64,000 nucleotides of DNA from JADJOM01 sp046327715 (lineage in GTDB: Bacteria > Gemmatimonadota > Gemmatimonadetes > Gemmatimonadales > GWC2-71-9). Position numbers and translations under genes: made by a program. Positions 24,511 through 33,622 of this stretch are shown here, piece after piece. The notes under the pieces were generated by a model. That model ran no database searches. It was given only the letters and a program-made list of their open reading frames with translations, and was not told where the DNA came from. The stretch covers positions 1 to 64,000 of the forward strand of contig JAXLXY010000014.1 of assembly GCA_046327715.1 (NCBI GenBank), read 5' to 3'. Positions within the stretch are counted from its first letter, which is position 1, and every line of letters begins with the position of its first letter.

Positions 24511-25616
24511 GGGACGGCCGCCGGGAGCCGCACCCGCGCCTCGACCAGCGACCCCTGCTGCGCCAGCGTGAGGCCGCCGGGCGGCACCCGGGTGGCCAGC
24601 CGCTCCCGGGTGGTGGCGAGGCCCACCCCGTCGGGGCGGCCCGGCACGAGGGGCACGCCGTCATTGGCCACCACGACCTCGAGCCCGGTGGCGTCGCGGG
24701 TGGCGCGGACGGTGAGGGTGCCCGGTGCGGCCCGCGGCGCCAGCCCGTGGCGCAGCGCGTTCTCCGCCAGCGGCTGCAGCAGCAACCGGGGCACCGGCAG
24801 GTCAAGTGCGGCGGGGTCGGCCGACACCTCCACCCGGAGCCGGTCGGCGAAACGCACCTGCTCGATCGCGAGGTACCGGCGCAGCAGCTCCAGCTCCACC
24901 CGGAGCGGCACCTCGCCCTCGGTGGCCTCCCCGATGAGGTCGCGGAGCAGGTCGCCGAGCAGGGTGATCATGGCGCGGGCCCGCGCCGGGTCCTCCTCGA
25001 CCAGCACCCCGATGGCGTGCAGGGTATTGAAGAGGAAGTGCGGCTGGAGGCGCGAGGCGAGCACCTCGAGCCGCGCCCGCGCGGCCTGGGCCTCCAGGCG
25101 GGAGGCCTGGAGCTCGCGCTCGCGAAGGGCAAACCAGGTCCGGGCCGCCGCACCCAGCCCGAGCAACGCCAGGTAGAGCAGCACGCCGAGCTGGGTGCGG
25201 CTGCCGGCGAACACGGTGGAGACCAGCTGCTCCCGGGTGAGCTCCTCCCCGTTGCCGAAGAGCGCGAGCGAGAGGTAGACCAGGCCGGTGGTGAAGGGAA
25301 CGTAGCAGAGCGCGAAGAGCCCCAGGTGCGCCGCCAGCGAGGCCAGCCGCCGGCCGCGGCCGAAGTCGAAGCGGCGGCCGGCCGCGAGCACCAGCGGCGC
25401 GGCCAGGGCCCAGGGGATCCACGCCGCGAGGCCGTAGAGGAGTGCGTCGGCGAGGCGCGTGGGCTCCTGGCTCGCGAGCCGCGCCACGTAGAGCTGCAGC
25501 GCACTCACCGCCGCGAGCCCCGTGCACAGGACCACCACGATCACGGTGGCCGCGCGCGCGGGGCCGGCGGCGGCGAGCCTCACGGCGAAGGGTTGGCGCG
25601 GGTGACGTCGGTCCAT
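24507..25616 (-). CDS. LytS-family sensor histidine kinase
   Basis: Codes for 369 residues. About four N-terminal membrane helices are followed by the His_kinase (PF06580) motif LQPHFLFNTLHAIG, with the phosphorylated His, and an HATPase domain with LLLQPLAENALRHG (N box) and a G box near VGLATTRERLA. The start at 25616 is the first Met with membrane sequence. It overlaps the upstream gene by 37 bp and the LytTR gene by 4. Confidence 0.9.
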   Translation of the reverse strand: MDRRHPRQPFAVRLAAAGPARAATVIVVVLCTGLAAVSALQLYVARLASQEPTRLADALLYGLAAWIPWALAAPLVLAAGRRFDFGRGRRLASLAAHLGLFALCYVPFTTGLVYLSLALFGNGEELTREQLVSTVFAGSRTQLGVLLYLALLGLGAAARTWFALRERELQASRLEAQAARARLEVLASRLQPHFLFNTLHAIGVLVEEDPARARAMITLLGDLLRDLIGEATEGEVPLRVELELLRRYLAIEQVRFADRLRVEVSADPAALDLPVPRLLLQPLAENALRHGLAPRAAPGTLTVRATRDATGLEVVVANDGVPLVPGRPDGVGLATTRERLATRVPPGGLTLAQQGSLVEARVRLPAAVP

Positions 25617-27106
25617 GGCGTGAGGGGCAGGTGTTGGGCCGCGGCGCGCGTGGGGCGGAACCCGGCGCGCCCCGCGGCCGCGATGACCTCGCGGGCATAC
25701 ACCGAGGGTTCGTCCGCGGACTGAATATAGTCCCCCGCCCACAGCAGCCCCGGGCCGTCGAGCAGGGCGAGCAGGGCGCCCTCGCTGCTCACCCCGTCGA
25801 TCACGTGCAGGCGCACCGCGCCGCCCGCCAGCGTCGCGGCGGAATCGACCGGGATCCAGCGGATCCTCGCCGCCGCGCCGGGCCGCTGTTCGAGCGCATC
25901 GGGGGCGAGGGTCCAGCGACGCTCGATGATCCGGCGCAGGAACGGCACCGACAGCCGGTGGGTGGCGATCGTGGCCCCGCGCGCCGCCCAGAAGCGGATG
26001 CCGCTCACGTGCGGCCAGGCCAGGTCGGTCACCACCAGGACGGTCGCGCGGGCCCCGGGAAAGAGCGTCGCGATCCACGCCGAGTCGGCGCGACTGCGCC
26101 ATTCGGCGGTGGTGGCGTCGAAGAGGTACACGGTGTCGCGCACCCGGGTCACCGCGTGGGTGTACATCGGGGTTCGCAGCAGGAAGGTCTGCGCGTCCAC
26201 CCGCACGGTGTCCACCGGGACGACCCGCTGGCTCGGGTCGGGGGCGCTGGTGTGGTCCGGCAGCGGTGCGGGCAGCGGCCGCGCCAGCGCGGTCGCGGCC
26301 GGCACCGTGTCGGCGAGCGTCTCCGCCGGGGTCTGGGGCAGCCGCAGGTCGCGCCGCAGCTGCTCCACGCCGTCGAGGTAGCGGACCGCCACCACCGGCA
26401 GCATCACGGGTCCCGCCTGCCACCAGGTGGCGTAGACGTACTCGGCCCGGACCTGGCCCCAGAGCGGGTGCGGCTCGATCCGTTCGTACTTGACGGGCGC
26501 GCCGCTCCTGGCGTTCAGGTAGAGCCGCTCCCCCGCCACCCCGCGCGAGAGCACCACCCGCGGATAGTCGCGGAAGCCGCAGTGCGCCACGACCGAGGCG
26601 GGGGCCCCGCGCCATTCCGCGAGGATGGCGAGCGGGTTGAGCGGGCGGGAGAGTTCGAACAGGCGGAACGCGGCCGGCGCCGGCACGAGGGTGGTGTCGC
26701 GCACGCCGAAGAGGGCGCGGGGCGTGCGGATCAGTGCGCGGCCCCGCCCGCCGCCGGGCACCAGGGTCACCGCCTGCTCCGCGCCGCTGACCGGTTCGAA
26801 GGTGAATTCGTAGGCCGTGGCGGACCCGATGAACGGCGGCACCATCCGGTCCGACTGGAAGAATTGCGCGTCGCTCTCCGTGGCGGTGAACCGGAGCGCG
26901 GCGCGGAGCGTGGCGAGACCGGTGGCCTCGCCGGCCCGCGCCAGCCATGCGCCCCCGTCGCCGGAGGCCGGGGTGCAGCGCTCCGCCTCGAGGCGATCCC
27001 GGCCCGGCCAGGGCTGCTGGGCGGCGAGCGGCGCCCCGACCAGCAGCAGGAAGAGCAACGTCGGCAGGGCGCGGCGGGGCGCGGGGTGAGGGGATCGGGC
27101 GGGCAT
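25580..27106 (-). CDS. Secreted metallo-beta-lactamase-fold protein, active site degenerate
   Basis: Codes for 508 residues with a signal peptide cleaved near AAQQ. The C-terminal half has the MBL strand order (TFLLRTPMYTHAVTRVRDTVYLFDAT, VTDLAWPHVSGIRFWAARGATIATH, LLWAGDYIQS, AAQHLPLTPW). The HxHxDH zinc motif reads DLAWPH, keeping only the last His; the Asp in WAGDY and the final His are kept. It is therefore probably inactive or single-metal. It is the first gene of an operon with LytS/LytTR and overlaps the kinase gene, which suggests a periplasmic signalling role. Confidence 0.7.
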   Translation of the reverse strand: MPARSPHPAPRRALPTLLFLLLVGAPLAAQQPWPGRDRLEAERCTPASGDGGAWLARAGEATGLATLRAALRFTATESDAQFFQSDRMVPPFIGSATAYEFTFEPVSGAEQAVTLVPGGGRGRALIRTPRALFGVRDTTLVPAPAAFRLFELSRPLNPLAILAEWRGAPASVVAHCGFRDYPRVVLSRGVAGERLYLNARSGAPVKYERIEPHPLWGQVRAEYVYATWWQAGPVMLPVVAVRYLDGVEQLRRDLRLPQTPAETLADTVPAATALARPLPAPLPDHTSAPDPSQRVVPVDTVRVDAQTFLLRTPMYTHAVTRVRDTVYLFDATTAEWRSRADSAWIATLFPGARATVLVVTDLAWPHVSGIRFWAARGATIATHRLSVPFLRRIIERRWTLAPDALEQRPGAAARIRWIPVDSAATLAGGAVRLHVIDGVSSEGALLALLDGPGLLWAGDYIQSADEPSVYAREVIAAAGRAGFRPTRAAAQHLPLTPWTDVTRANPSP

Positions 27107-27194
27107 CCAGGCTCCGTGGCTCGGGGTTCACCGCGCGCCCGGTGCGCGCGGTCCCGCCATGGTACGGGGCGCCACGCCGCGAGTGACGGCTGGT

Positions 27195-27228
27195 GGGGCG
27201 AGTCGCGGGGCGGCGGGGCGAGTCGCGG
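27195..27228. repeat. Direct repeat, 14 bases with 20-base period
   Basis: GGGGCGAGTCGCGG occurs at 27195-27208 and again at 27215-27228 in the gap between the divergent MBL and cupin genes. Two direct copies on one helical face with a 20-base period could be an operator. Confidence 0.3.
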
Positions 27229-27304
27229 CAGGACCGCCCCGCCAGGCAATCCGGCGCGGGCCGGCCGGCGTACTCGCGTACCACCATCCGGGAGCGGCGC
27301 CGCC

Positions 27305-27952
27305 ATGCAACCTGATCCGACCCATCCGTGGTTCGAGAACCCGCGGGACGGACAGCGGGTGCGGGTCCTGGCGCTTCCCTCGCCGGAAGCGCCAGGGCGG
27401 TTCGTCCTCGAGTACGTCTACCGGCCCCACTCGGGCGAGCAGGCGGTGGCGCCGCACCTCCATCCCTGCGCCACCGAGACCTTCGAGATCCTCGCCGGGC
27501 GCGCGCGCTACCGCCTCGGCGGGGAGACCCGCGAGGCCGACGCCGGCGAACGGATCGCGATGCCACCCGGCATCCCGCACGTGCACCCGTGGAGCATCGG
27601 GGACGCGCCGCTCCACGTGCGCCAGACCGGCGAGACCGCACCGGCCGACCCCCGTGGCATCCGGGCCAGCATCCAGGCCCAGATCACGATCTTCGGCCTG
27701 GCGGCCGCCGGCCGGGTGAATGCGGCGGGCCTGCCCGGGCTGCTGCAGCTCGCGGTGCTGGTCGACGAGGCCATGCCCGCCACCTACCTGGCCGGCCCGC
27801 CGCGCCTGGTGCAGCGGGTGCTCTTCGGCCTGCTGGGCGGGCTCGGGCGGCTGGCGGGCTACCGCGCCGGGTATCCCGCGTACGGACTGGTCACCGCGGC
27901 GGGTGTGCGAGCCCCCGAGCGCCCCGCGGCCCCGCGCCTCGCCGAGGAGTAG
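27305..27952 (+). CDS. Cupin domain protein
   Basis: Codes for 215 residues. The N-terminal 110 residues are a cupin: VAPHLHPCATETFEILAGRARY (motif 1 with His, Glu) and GIPHVHPW (motif 2). The rest is a hydrophobic helical region (about residues 125-190), unusual for a simple cupin and possibly membrane-associated. Metal binding is likely; substrate unknown. Confidence 0.8.
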   Translation: MQPDPTHPWFENPRDGQRVRVLALPSPEAPGRFVLEYVYRPHSGEQAVAPHLHPCATETFEILAGRARYRLGGETREADAGERIAMPPGIPHVHPWSIGDAPLHVRQTGETAPADPRGIRASIQAQITIFGLAAAGRVNAAGLPGLLQLAVLVDEAMPATYLAGPPRLVQRVLFGLLGGLGRLAGYRAGYPAYGLVTAAGVRAPERPAAPRLAEE

Positions 27953-27984
27953 CCCACCGCGCCGGGGCGGCTTATGCTATCTGT

Positions 27985-28371
27985 ATGCCGCTCCCCACGC
28001 CGACGAACCTCCGCGACGAACTGGGCCAGGTGCGGGACCACTGGTCCCCGCGCGTCATCGCCGCACTGAACGGGCAGTACCTCAAGGTCGTGAAGGTCCA
28101 GGGGGAGTTCGTCTGGCACCAGCATGATGCCGAGGACGAACTCTTCCTCATCATCAAGGGCTCGCTGCGGATCCAGTTCGGCGAGGGCGACGTGGTGCTG
28201 CGCGAGGGCGAGTGCCTGGTGGTGCCGCGCGGGGTACGGCATCGCCCGGTAGCGGAGGAGGAGTGCTGGCTGGCCCTGTTCGAGCCGGCGGAGACCGCGC
28301 ACACGGGCGAGGTGCAGACCGACCGCACCCGCACCCTGGCGGACCAGACGGCGCACCTGCGGTCGCCGTGA
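27985..28371 (+). CDS. Small cupin protein
   Basis: Codes for 128 residues. Single-domain cupin: EFVWHQHDAEDELFLIIKG (metal His, His, Glu) and CLVVPRGVRHRPVA (last His). A TATGCT element at 27973-27978 ends 6 bases before the ATG, suggesting a leaderless message. The stop overlaps the GTG start of the next gene. Confidence 0.85.
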   Translation: MPLPTPTNLRDELGQVRDHWSPRVIAALNGQYLKVVKVQGEFVWHQHDAEDELFLIIKGSLRIQFGEGDVVLREGECLVVPRGVRHRPVAEEECWLALFEPAETAHTGEVQTDRTRTLADQTAHLRSP

Positions 28372-28904
28372 CGGCCACCGCCCCCACCGACGGCTGGGGC
28401 GCGCTGCAGGCGGACCACGTCGCCTCGCTCGCGGCCTTCCGCGCGGCCGCCGCGGAGTACCCGCCCGAGCGCTGGGACGCGCCGCTCGCGCCCGGCAAGT
28501 GGACCCCGGCGCAGGTGGCGGAACACCTGCGGCTCTCCTACGAGGTGCTGGGGCGGGAGCTGGCGGGCGGAGCGGGCCTGCGGCCCCGGACGCCGTGGTG
28601 GCTGCGGCCGCTGCTGCGCCTGCGGATCCTGCCGGGCATCCTGCGCCACGGCCGGATCCCGGCCCATGCCCGGGCCCCGCGCGAGGTGCAGCCGGGCGAT
28701 GGGCCGTTCCCCCGTGAGGCGGTGCTGGCCGCGCTCGCGACCGGCGCCGCCGCGGCGGACGCCGCGCTGACGTCGCGTCACGCCCGGGGCAGCTACGGCG
28801 TGACGCATCATGTCTTCGGGCGGTTGTCGCCGGAGGAGGCGCTGCGCTTCCTCGCGGTCCACAACCGGCACCACACGGCGCAGCTCCTGGGCCCTGGGCA
28901 CTGA
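28368..28904 (+). CDS. DinB-superfamily protein
   Basis: Codes for 178 residues from a GTG start overlapping the cupin stop (GTGA). The four-helix DinB pattern is present with metal His in VAEHLRL, and HNRHHTAQL at the C-terminus. DinB-like proteins include mycothiol- or bacillithiol-dependent transferases, but the thiol is not predictable here. Confidence 0.8.
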   Translation: MTATAPTDGWGALQADHVASLAAFRAAAAEYPPERWDAPLAPGKWTPAQVAEHLRLSYEVLGRELAGGAGLRPRTPWWLRPLLRLRILPGILRHGRIPAHARAPREVQPGDGPFPREAVLAALATGAAAADAALTSRHARGSYGVTHHVFGRLSPEEALRFLAVHNRHHTAQLLGPGH

Positions 28905-28931
28905 GGGCTCCACTCCTTTCGCGAGCGTGCC

Positions 28932-29603
28932 ATGTTCGTCGGCCACCTGGCGCTGGGCTTCGCGGCCAAGCGGGCCAGCCCCACCACTCCCCTCCCCTGG
29001 TTCATCGCGGCGGTGACCGCGCTCGACCTGGTCTGGCCCTTCTTCCTGCTCGCCGGGGTGGAGCAGGTGCAGATCCGTCCCGGCGCGACCGCCTTCACTC
29101 CGCTGGTGTTCGAGTCGTACCCGTGGTCGCACAGCCTGGTGATGGCGGTGGCGTGGGGCGCGCTGCTGGCCGGGCTGGCGCGGAGCCGGGGCGTGGACCG
29201 GCGGGCGCTCGGCGTGCTGGCGCTGCTCGTGGTGAGCCACTGGGTGCTCGACGTCATCACCCACGCCCCGGACCTGCCGCTGTGGCCGGGCCCCTCACCG
29301 CGGTTCGGGCTGTCACTGTGGAATTCGCTGGCCGGGACCTACCTGGTCGAGGGGCTGCTGTGGGCGGCCGGCCTCGCCATGTACCTGCGGGCGACCGTCA
29401 CCCGGAGCCGCGCGGGGCACCTGGCGTTGTGGTCCTTCGTCCTGGTGTGCACCGGGATGTGGGCGGCGGGACCCTTCGGGCCGCCACCGCCCTCCGTGAC
29501 CGGGCTCGCGGTGTTCGCCCTGATCGGCTGGATCGTGGTCCCCTGGGCCTGGTGGATCGAGACCACCCGGGGGCTCCGGACCCTGCCCGGAGGGCGCCCA
29601 TGA
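28932..29603 (+). CDS. YdjM/DUF457-like membrane metal-dependent hydrolase
   Basis: Codes for 223 residues with about six membrane helices. Conserved His/Asp residues appear as FVGHLALG, YPWSHSL and VSHWVLDVITH, a layout seen in membrane-bound YdjM-type metal-dependent hydrolases. Activity is unproven. It overlaps the next gene by ATGA. Confidence 0.7.
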   Translation: MFVGHLALGFAAKRASPTTPLPWFIAAVTALDLVWPFFLLAGVEQVQIRPGATAFTPLVFESYPWSHSLVMAVAWGALLAGLARSRGVDRRALGVLALLVVSHWVLDVITHAPDLPLWPGPSPRFGLSLWNSLAGTYLVEGLLWAAGLAMYLRATVTRSRAGHLALWSFVLVCTGMWAAGPFGPPPPSVTGLAVFALIGWIVVPWAWWIETTRGLRTLPGGRP

Positions 29604-30058
29604 ACATCCGGGAGTTGCTGGCCTCGATGAAACCGGCCCGCACCGAGTTCCACTGGGACCCCTGCTGCTTCTGCGGCCAGCCGATCCGCGTCGCCGACGG
29701 TGACCCGTGCCGGCTCAGCTTCGAGCGCGGCACGGAGGCACGGGACCGGCTGGCCAGCGAGTACTTCTGCCACGCCTCCTGCTTCCAGGCGCACCTCGAC
29801 GAGGGGCTCCGCACCCCGCTCGGCGCCACGGTGGAGCGCCGCCCCGACGGAACCATCACCAATGCCGCCGGACTCACCGCCGATCACCTGACCCACCAGC
29901 GGGTCCTCTGTCCGGCATGCGGCGAGAAGGCCTTCGCGCGCTGGCCGGAGGGCTGGGATGCCCACGCGGCGCACCGCTGCGCCGGACTCACCGCCGAGGG
30001 GCCGGAGCTCCGCAAGGCAGAATTCAAGCAGCGGTTCGCCGCGCTGTTCCAGGGCTAG
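29600..30058 (+). CDS. Cys-rich putative zinc-binding protein
   Basis: Codes for 152 residues. Two Cys clusters: DPCCFCGQ near residue 22 and LCPACGEKAFARW near residue 100, plus FCHASC and AHRC. The pattern suggests a pair of zinc-binding sites. No family is recognised. Translationally coupled to the membrane hydrolase gene. Confidence 0.6.
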   Translation: MNIRELLASMKPARTEFHWDPCCFCGQPIRVADGDPCRLSFERGTEARDRLASEYFCHASCFQAHLDEGLRTPLGATVERRPDGTITNAAGLTADHLTHQRVLCPACGEKAFARWPEGWDAHAAHRCAGLTAEGPELRKAEFKQRFAALFQG

Positions 30059-30067
30059 GGCGCGGGG

Positions 30068-30562
30068 ATGCCGATGCCACTCCTCATCCGGCGGGCCACC
30101 GTCGCCGACGCCCGGGAGATTGCGACCCACCGGGCCCTGATGTTCCACGAGATGGGCCAGCTTCCCGAGGCCGCCCTGCCGGCGCTGGTGGCGCAGACCG
30201 AGGCCCTGCTCGAGCCGATGCTCGCCACCGGGGAGTACGTCGGGTGGCTCGCGGCGCCCGCGGATGATCCGCCGGCCATCGCGGGTGGCGCTGGGGCCCA
30301 GCGGCGCCAGGTGCTGCCCCACCCGGACGGTTCGGGTGGGGTGGCGGCGGGGCGGCACGCGATCGTCCTCAACGTCTGGACCGAGCCCCGCTGGCGCCGG
30401 CAGGGCGTGGCGGTCCGCCTGATGGAGGCGGTGCTCGCCTGGGCCCGGGAGGAGCGGCTGGACCGCCTGGTGCTCCACGCCTCGGATGCCGGCCGCCCCC
30501 TCTACGAGCGGCTCGGGTTCGTCCGGACCAATGAGATGCGCTACTCCCGCCCCCTCCGCTGA
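30068..30562 (+). CDS. GNAT family N-acetyltransferase
   Basis: Codes for 164 residues. Motif A reads VWTEPRWRRQGVAVRLMEAVLAWA, followed by RLVLHASDAGRPLYERLGF. A complete GNAT core. It begins 9 bases after the Cys-rich gene. Substrate unknown. Confidence 0.88.
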   Translation: MPMPLLIRRATVADAREIATHRALMFHEMGQLPEAALPALVAQTEALLEPMLATGEYVGWLAAPADDPPAIAGGAGAQRRQVLPHPDGSGGVAAGRHAIVLNVWTEPRWRRQGVAVRLMEAVLAWAREERLDRLVLHASDAGRPLYERLGFVRTNEMRYSRPLR

Positions 30563-30691
30563 CCGCCAGGACCGGCCCCACCCTGCAACCCTTTCGGCCA
30601 CCGGGCGGTCCAACCTGAAACCCGGGGCGGCCCGCCGCAGTCATGTCCGGGAGCCCGAACCCGACATCCGTTCCCCCTCGACGAGCCCTCG

Positions 30692-33184
30692 ATGCAACAC
30701 CTCAAGCTCGCGTTCCGGACCCTGCTCCGGACCCCCTTCGTCACTGCCGTCGCGGTGCTGTCCCTGGCCCTCGGGATCGGCGCGAACGCCGCGATCTACT
30801 CCCTCTTCGACCAGATGCTGCTGCGGCCGCTGCCGGTGCCGGCCCCGGAGCAGCTGATCCGCCTGACGGCCCCGGGCCCCAATCCGGGGTCGCAGTCGTG
30901 CAACCAGGCGGGGGGATGCGACGAGATCTTCAGCTACCAGATGTTCCGGGACCTGGAGCGGGGCCAGACGGTGCTGACCGGCCTGGCCGCCCACGTGCTG
31001 TTCGGGGCGAGCCTCTCGTACAAGAATGAGCCGCTCACCGGCGACGGGGTGCTCATCTCCGGCTCCTACTTCCCCACCCTGCAGCTGACCCCGGCGCTGG
31101 GCCGCTTGATCGGCCCGGGCGAGGATGCGACCATCGGCGGCCACTCGGTGGCCGTGCTCTCGTACAGCTACTGGCAGGCGCACTTTGCCTCGGACCCCGG
31201 GGTCGTGGGGCAGACGCTGGTGGTCAACGGCAAGCCGCTCGAGATCATCGGGGTGGCGCCGCGCGGCTTCGAGGGCACCACGCTCGGCGCGCGTCCGCTG
31301 GTGTACGTGCCGCTCACCATGCGCGAGGCCCTGCTGGGCTACGGCGGCTTCGACAACCGGCGGAGCTACTGGGCCTACGTCTTCGGGCGACTCAAGCCCG
31401 GGGTGTCGCTGGAGCAGGCGAGCGCGGCGCTCAACGGGCTGTACACCCCGATCCTGGCCGACGTCGAGGCCCCGCTGCAGACGGGCATGAGCGACGCCAC
31501 GATGGTCCGCTTCAAGGCCAAGCAGATCGGCGTCCTGCCGGGGCGGCAGGGGCAGAGCTCGGTCCACGACGAGGCGCGGACCCCGCTCTACATGCTCTTC
31601 GGGGTGACGGGCGTGGTGCTGCTCATCGCCTGCGCCAACATCGCGAACCTGCTGCTGGCCCGGGGCGCGGGGCGCGCCACCGAGATGGGCGTGCGGCTGG
31701 CGCTCGGCGCGGGACGGCGCCAGCTGGTGACGCAGCTGCTGACGGAGGCGGTGCTGCTGGCGCTGCTGGGCGGCGCGACCAGCCTCCTGGTGGCGCGCTG
31801 GACCCTCGACGGCATCTCCTCGCTGCTCCCCTCCGAGGCCACCCTGGCGCTGCAGTTCACGCTGCAGCCCTCGGTGCTGGGCTTCGCGGCGCTCATGTCG
31901 GTGGCCACGGGCCTCATCTTCGGCCTCTTCCCGGCGCTGCACAGCACCCGGGCCGACCTCATCACCAGCATCCGCGCCGGCGCGGGCCAGATCCTGGGCC
32001 ACCGGGGCGCGGCGCGCTTCCGCATGGGGCTGGTGACGGCGCAGATCGCGCTGGCGTCGGGCCTCCTCATCTGCGCGGGCCTCTTCCTCAAGAGCCTGGT
32101 CAACGTGACCCGGGTGGACCTGGGCGCCAAGGTAGACCACGTGGTCACCTTTGCGCTGAGCCCCTCGCGCACGGGGTACGACAGCCTGGCCTCCGCCCAG
32201 CTGTACGAGCGGGTGGAGCGGGAGCTGGCGACGCTGCCCGGCGTCACCGGGGTCACCAGCGCGATGGTGCCGCTGCTCGCCGGCAGCAACTGGGGCACCG
32301 ACGTGCACGTGCAGGGGTTCCCGAGCGGGCCCGACGTCGACAACAACTCGCGGCTCAACCGGGTCGGGGCCGGGTACTTCTCGCTGTTCGGCATGCCCCT
32401 GCTGGCGGGGCGCGAGTTCACCGACGCCGACCGCCTGGGCGGGGCCCGGGTGGCGGTGGTGAACGAGGCGTTCGCCAAGAAGTTCAACCTGGGCAAGGAC
32501 GCCGTGGGCAAGTTCATGTCGGAGAACGGGGCCGACTCGCTCAACATCGAGATCGTCGGCCTGGTGCAGAACGCCAAGTACAGTGACGTGAAGGACGAGA
32601 TCCCGCCGCTCTTCTTCACGCCGTGGCGGCAGGACGGCAACGTCTGGGGGCTCAACTTCTACGTCCGGAGCGCCGTGCCGCCGGAGCAGCTGCTCAAGGT
32701 GATCCCGCCGCTGATGAAGCGCATCGACCCCGGGCTCCCGATCGAGGAGCTCAAGACTATGCCGCAGCAGATCCGGGAGAACATCTTCCTGGACCGGATG
32801 ATCAGCATCCTGTCCACCGCCTTCGCGACGCTGGCCACGCTGCTGGCCGCGGTGGGGCTCTACGGGGTGCTCGCCTACACCGTGGCCCAGCGCACCCGGG
32901 AGATCGGGGTGCGCATGGCCCTCGGCGCCGACGCCGGCGCGGTGCGGCAGCTGGTCCTGCGGCAGGTGGGCGTGATGGTGGCGGTCGGCGGGACCCTCGG
33001 GACGCTCGCCGCCCTGGGCGCGGGATACGCGGCGCGCTCGCTGCTCTACGGCATGCAGGGCCACGATCCCCTGGTCTTCGTGGCGTCGCTGCTCACCCTC
33101 ACCGCCGTGGCCCTGGGCGCGGGCTACCTGCCGGCGCGCCGGGCCAGCCGGGTCGACCCGATGCAGGCGCTGCGCTACGAGTAG
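30692..33184 (+). CDS. ADOP-type ABC transporter permease (MacB/FtsX)
   Basis: Codes for 830 residues: two MacB-type periplasmic domains and two FtsX domains with eight membrane helices in total. It opens with AFRTLLRTPFVTAVAVLSLALGIGANAAIYSL, and both FtsX halves end in the YPARRA..DP-like motif (here LPARRASRVDPMQALRYE). The duplicated orphan permease (ADOP) family is widespread in Acidobacteriota and Gemmatimonadota. There is no ABC ATPase next to it, as is usual for ADOPs. Confidence 0.92.
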   Translation: MQHLKLAFRTLLRTPFVTAVAVLSLALGIGANAAIYSLFDQMLLRPLPVPAPEQLIRLTAPGPNPGSQSCNQAGGCDEIFSYQMFRDLERGQTVLTGLAAHVLFGASLSYKNEPLTGDGVLISGSYFPTLQLTPALGRLIGPGEDATIGGHSVAVLSYSYWQAHFASDPGVVGQTLVVNGKPLEIIGVAPRGFEGTTLGARPLVYVPLTMREALLGYGGFDNRRSYWAYVFGRLKPGVSLEQASAALNGLYTPILADVEAPLQTGMSDATMVRFKAKQIGVLPGRQGQSSVHDEARTPLYMLFGVTGVVLLIACANIANLLLARGAGRATEMGVRLALGAGRRQLVTQLLTEAVLLALLGGATSLLVARWTLDGISSLLPSEATLALQFTLQPSVLGFAALMSVATGLIFGLFPALHSTRADLITSIRAGAGQILGHRGAARFRMGLVTAQIALASGLLICAGLFLKSLVNVTRVDLGAKVDHVVTFALSPSRTGYDSLASAQLYERVERELATLPGVTGVTSAMVPLLAGSNWGTDVHVQGFPSGPDVDNNSRLNRVGAGYFSLFGMPLLAGREFTDADRLGGARVAVVNEAFAKKFNLGKDAVGKFMSENGADSLNIEIVGLVQNAKYSDVKDEIPPLFFTPWRQDGNVWGLNFYVRSAVPPEQLLKVIPPLMKRIDPGLPIEELKTMPQQIRENIFLDRMISILSTAFATLATLLAAVGLYGVLAYTVAQRTREIGVRMALGADAGAVRQLVLRQVGVMVAVGGTLGTLAALGAGYAARSLLYGMQGHDPLVFVASLLTLTAVALGAGYLPARRASRVDPMQALRYE

Positions 33185-33199
33185 GCGGCGCGCCGCCGC

Positions 33200-33622
33200 C
33201 TAGCGGGCCGAGTCGGCGGCGGCCAGCACCCGGCGGATGTCCTCGGTCCACCCGGGGGCATCCTCCGGCGGGCGGAACGACCAGCTCACCCGGGACTGGC
33301 CGCTCCCGGAGCTGATCACCACGCGATCCCCCTCCCGCCGCACCGCGTTCTCCTTCCGGCTCGCCGGGGTGAGGTCGAGCCCCACCTTGCCGTTCTTGTG
33401 GACGAAGACCGTCCGCGCCGTGACGATGATCGACGCGTCGCGGTCCTCCCAGCGGTTGCCCCGCGTGCTGCGCGAGTAGTAGGTGTAGCGGAACACCTGG
33501 TCGTCGGCGCGGCGCACCACGCCCTCGGCCTGGAACCGCGCCTCGAGGTCCGCGGGCAGGGTGGCGGTGGACTGGCCGCACCCGAGCAGCAGCGCGGCGG
33601 CAAGCAGCAGGCGGTGCCTCAC
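33200..33622 (-). CDS. Small lipoprotein, unknown function
   Basis: Codes for 140 residues. The signal peptide ends in LLGC, a good lipobox. The mature protein is charged with the segment VFRYTYYSRSTRGNRWEDRD and a beta-rich middle. Its start overlaps the antiporter stop (ATGA), so it belongs to the antiporter operon. Confidence 0.7.
   Translation of the reverse strand: MRHRLLLAAALLLGCGQSTATLPADLEARFQAEGVVRRADDQVFRYTYYSRSTRGNRWEDRDASIIVTARTVFVHKNGKVGLDLTPASRKENAVRREGDRVVISSGSGQSRVSWSFRPPEDAPGWTEDIRRVLAAADSAR

Noticed and set aside
24507..27641. A 1044-residue open frame on the minus strand spanning the kinase gene and the MBL region
   Set aside because: Only its last third is the LytS kinase; the upstream part is a shadow frame of the MBL gene, Arg/Pro/Ala-rich and without domain character. 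The kinase start at 25616 is used instead.
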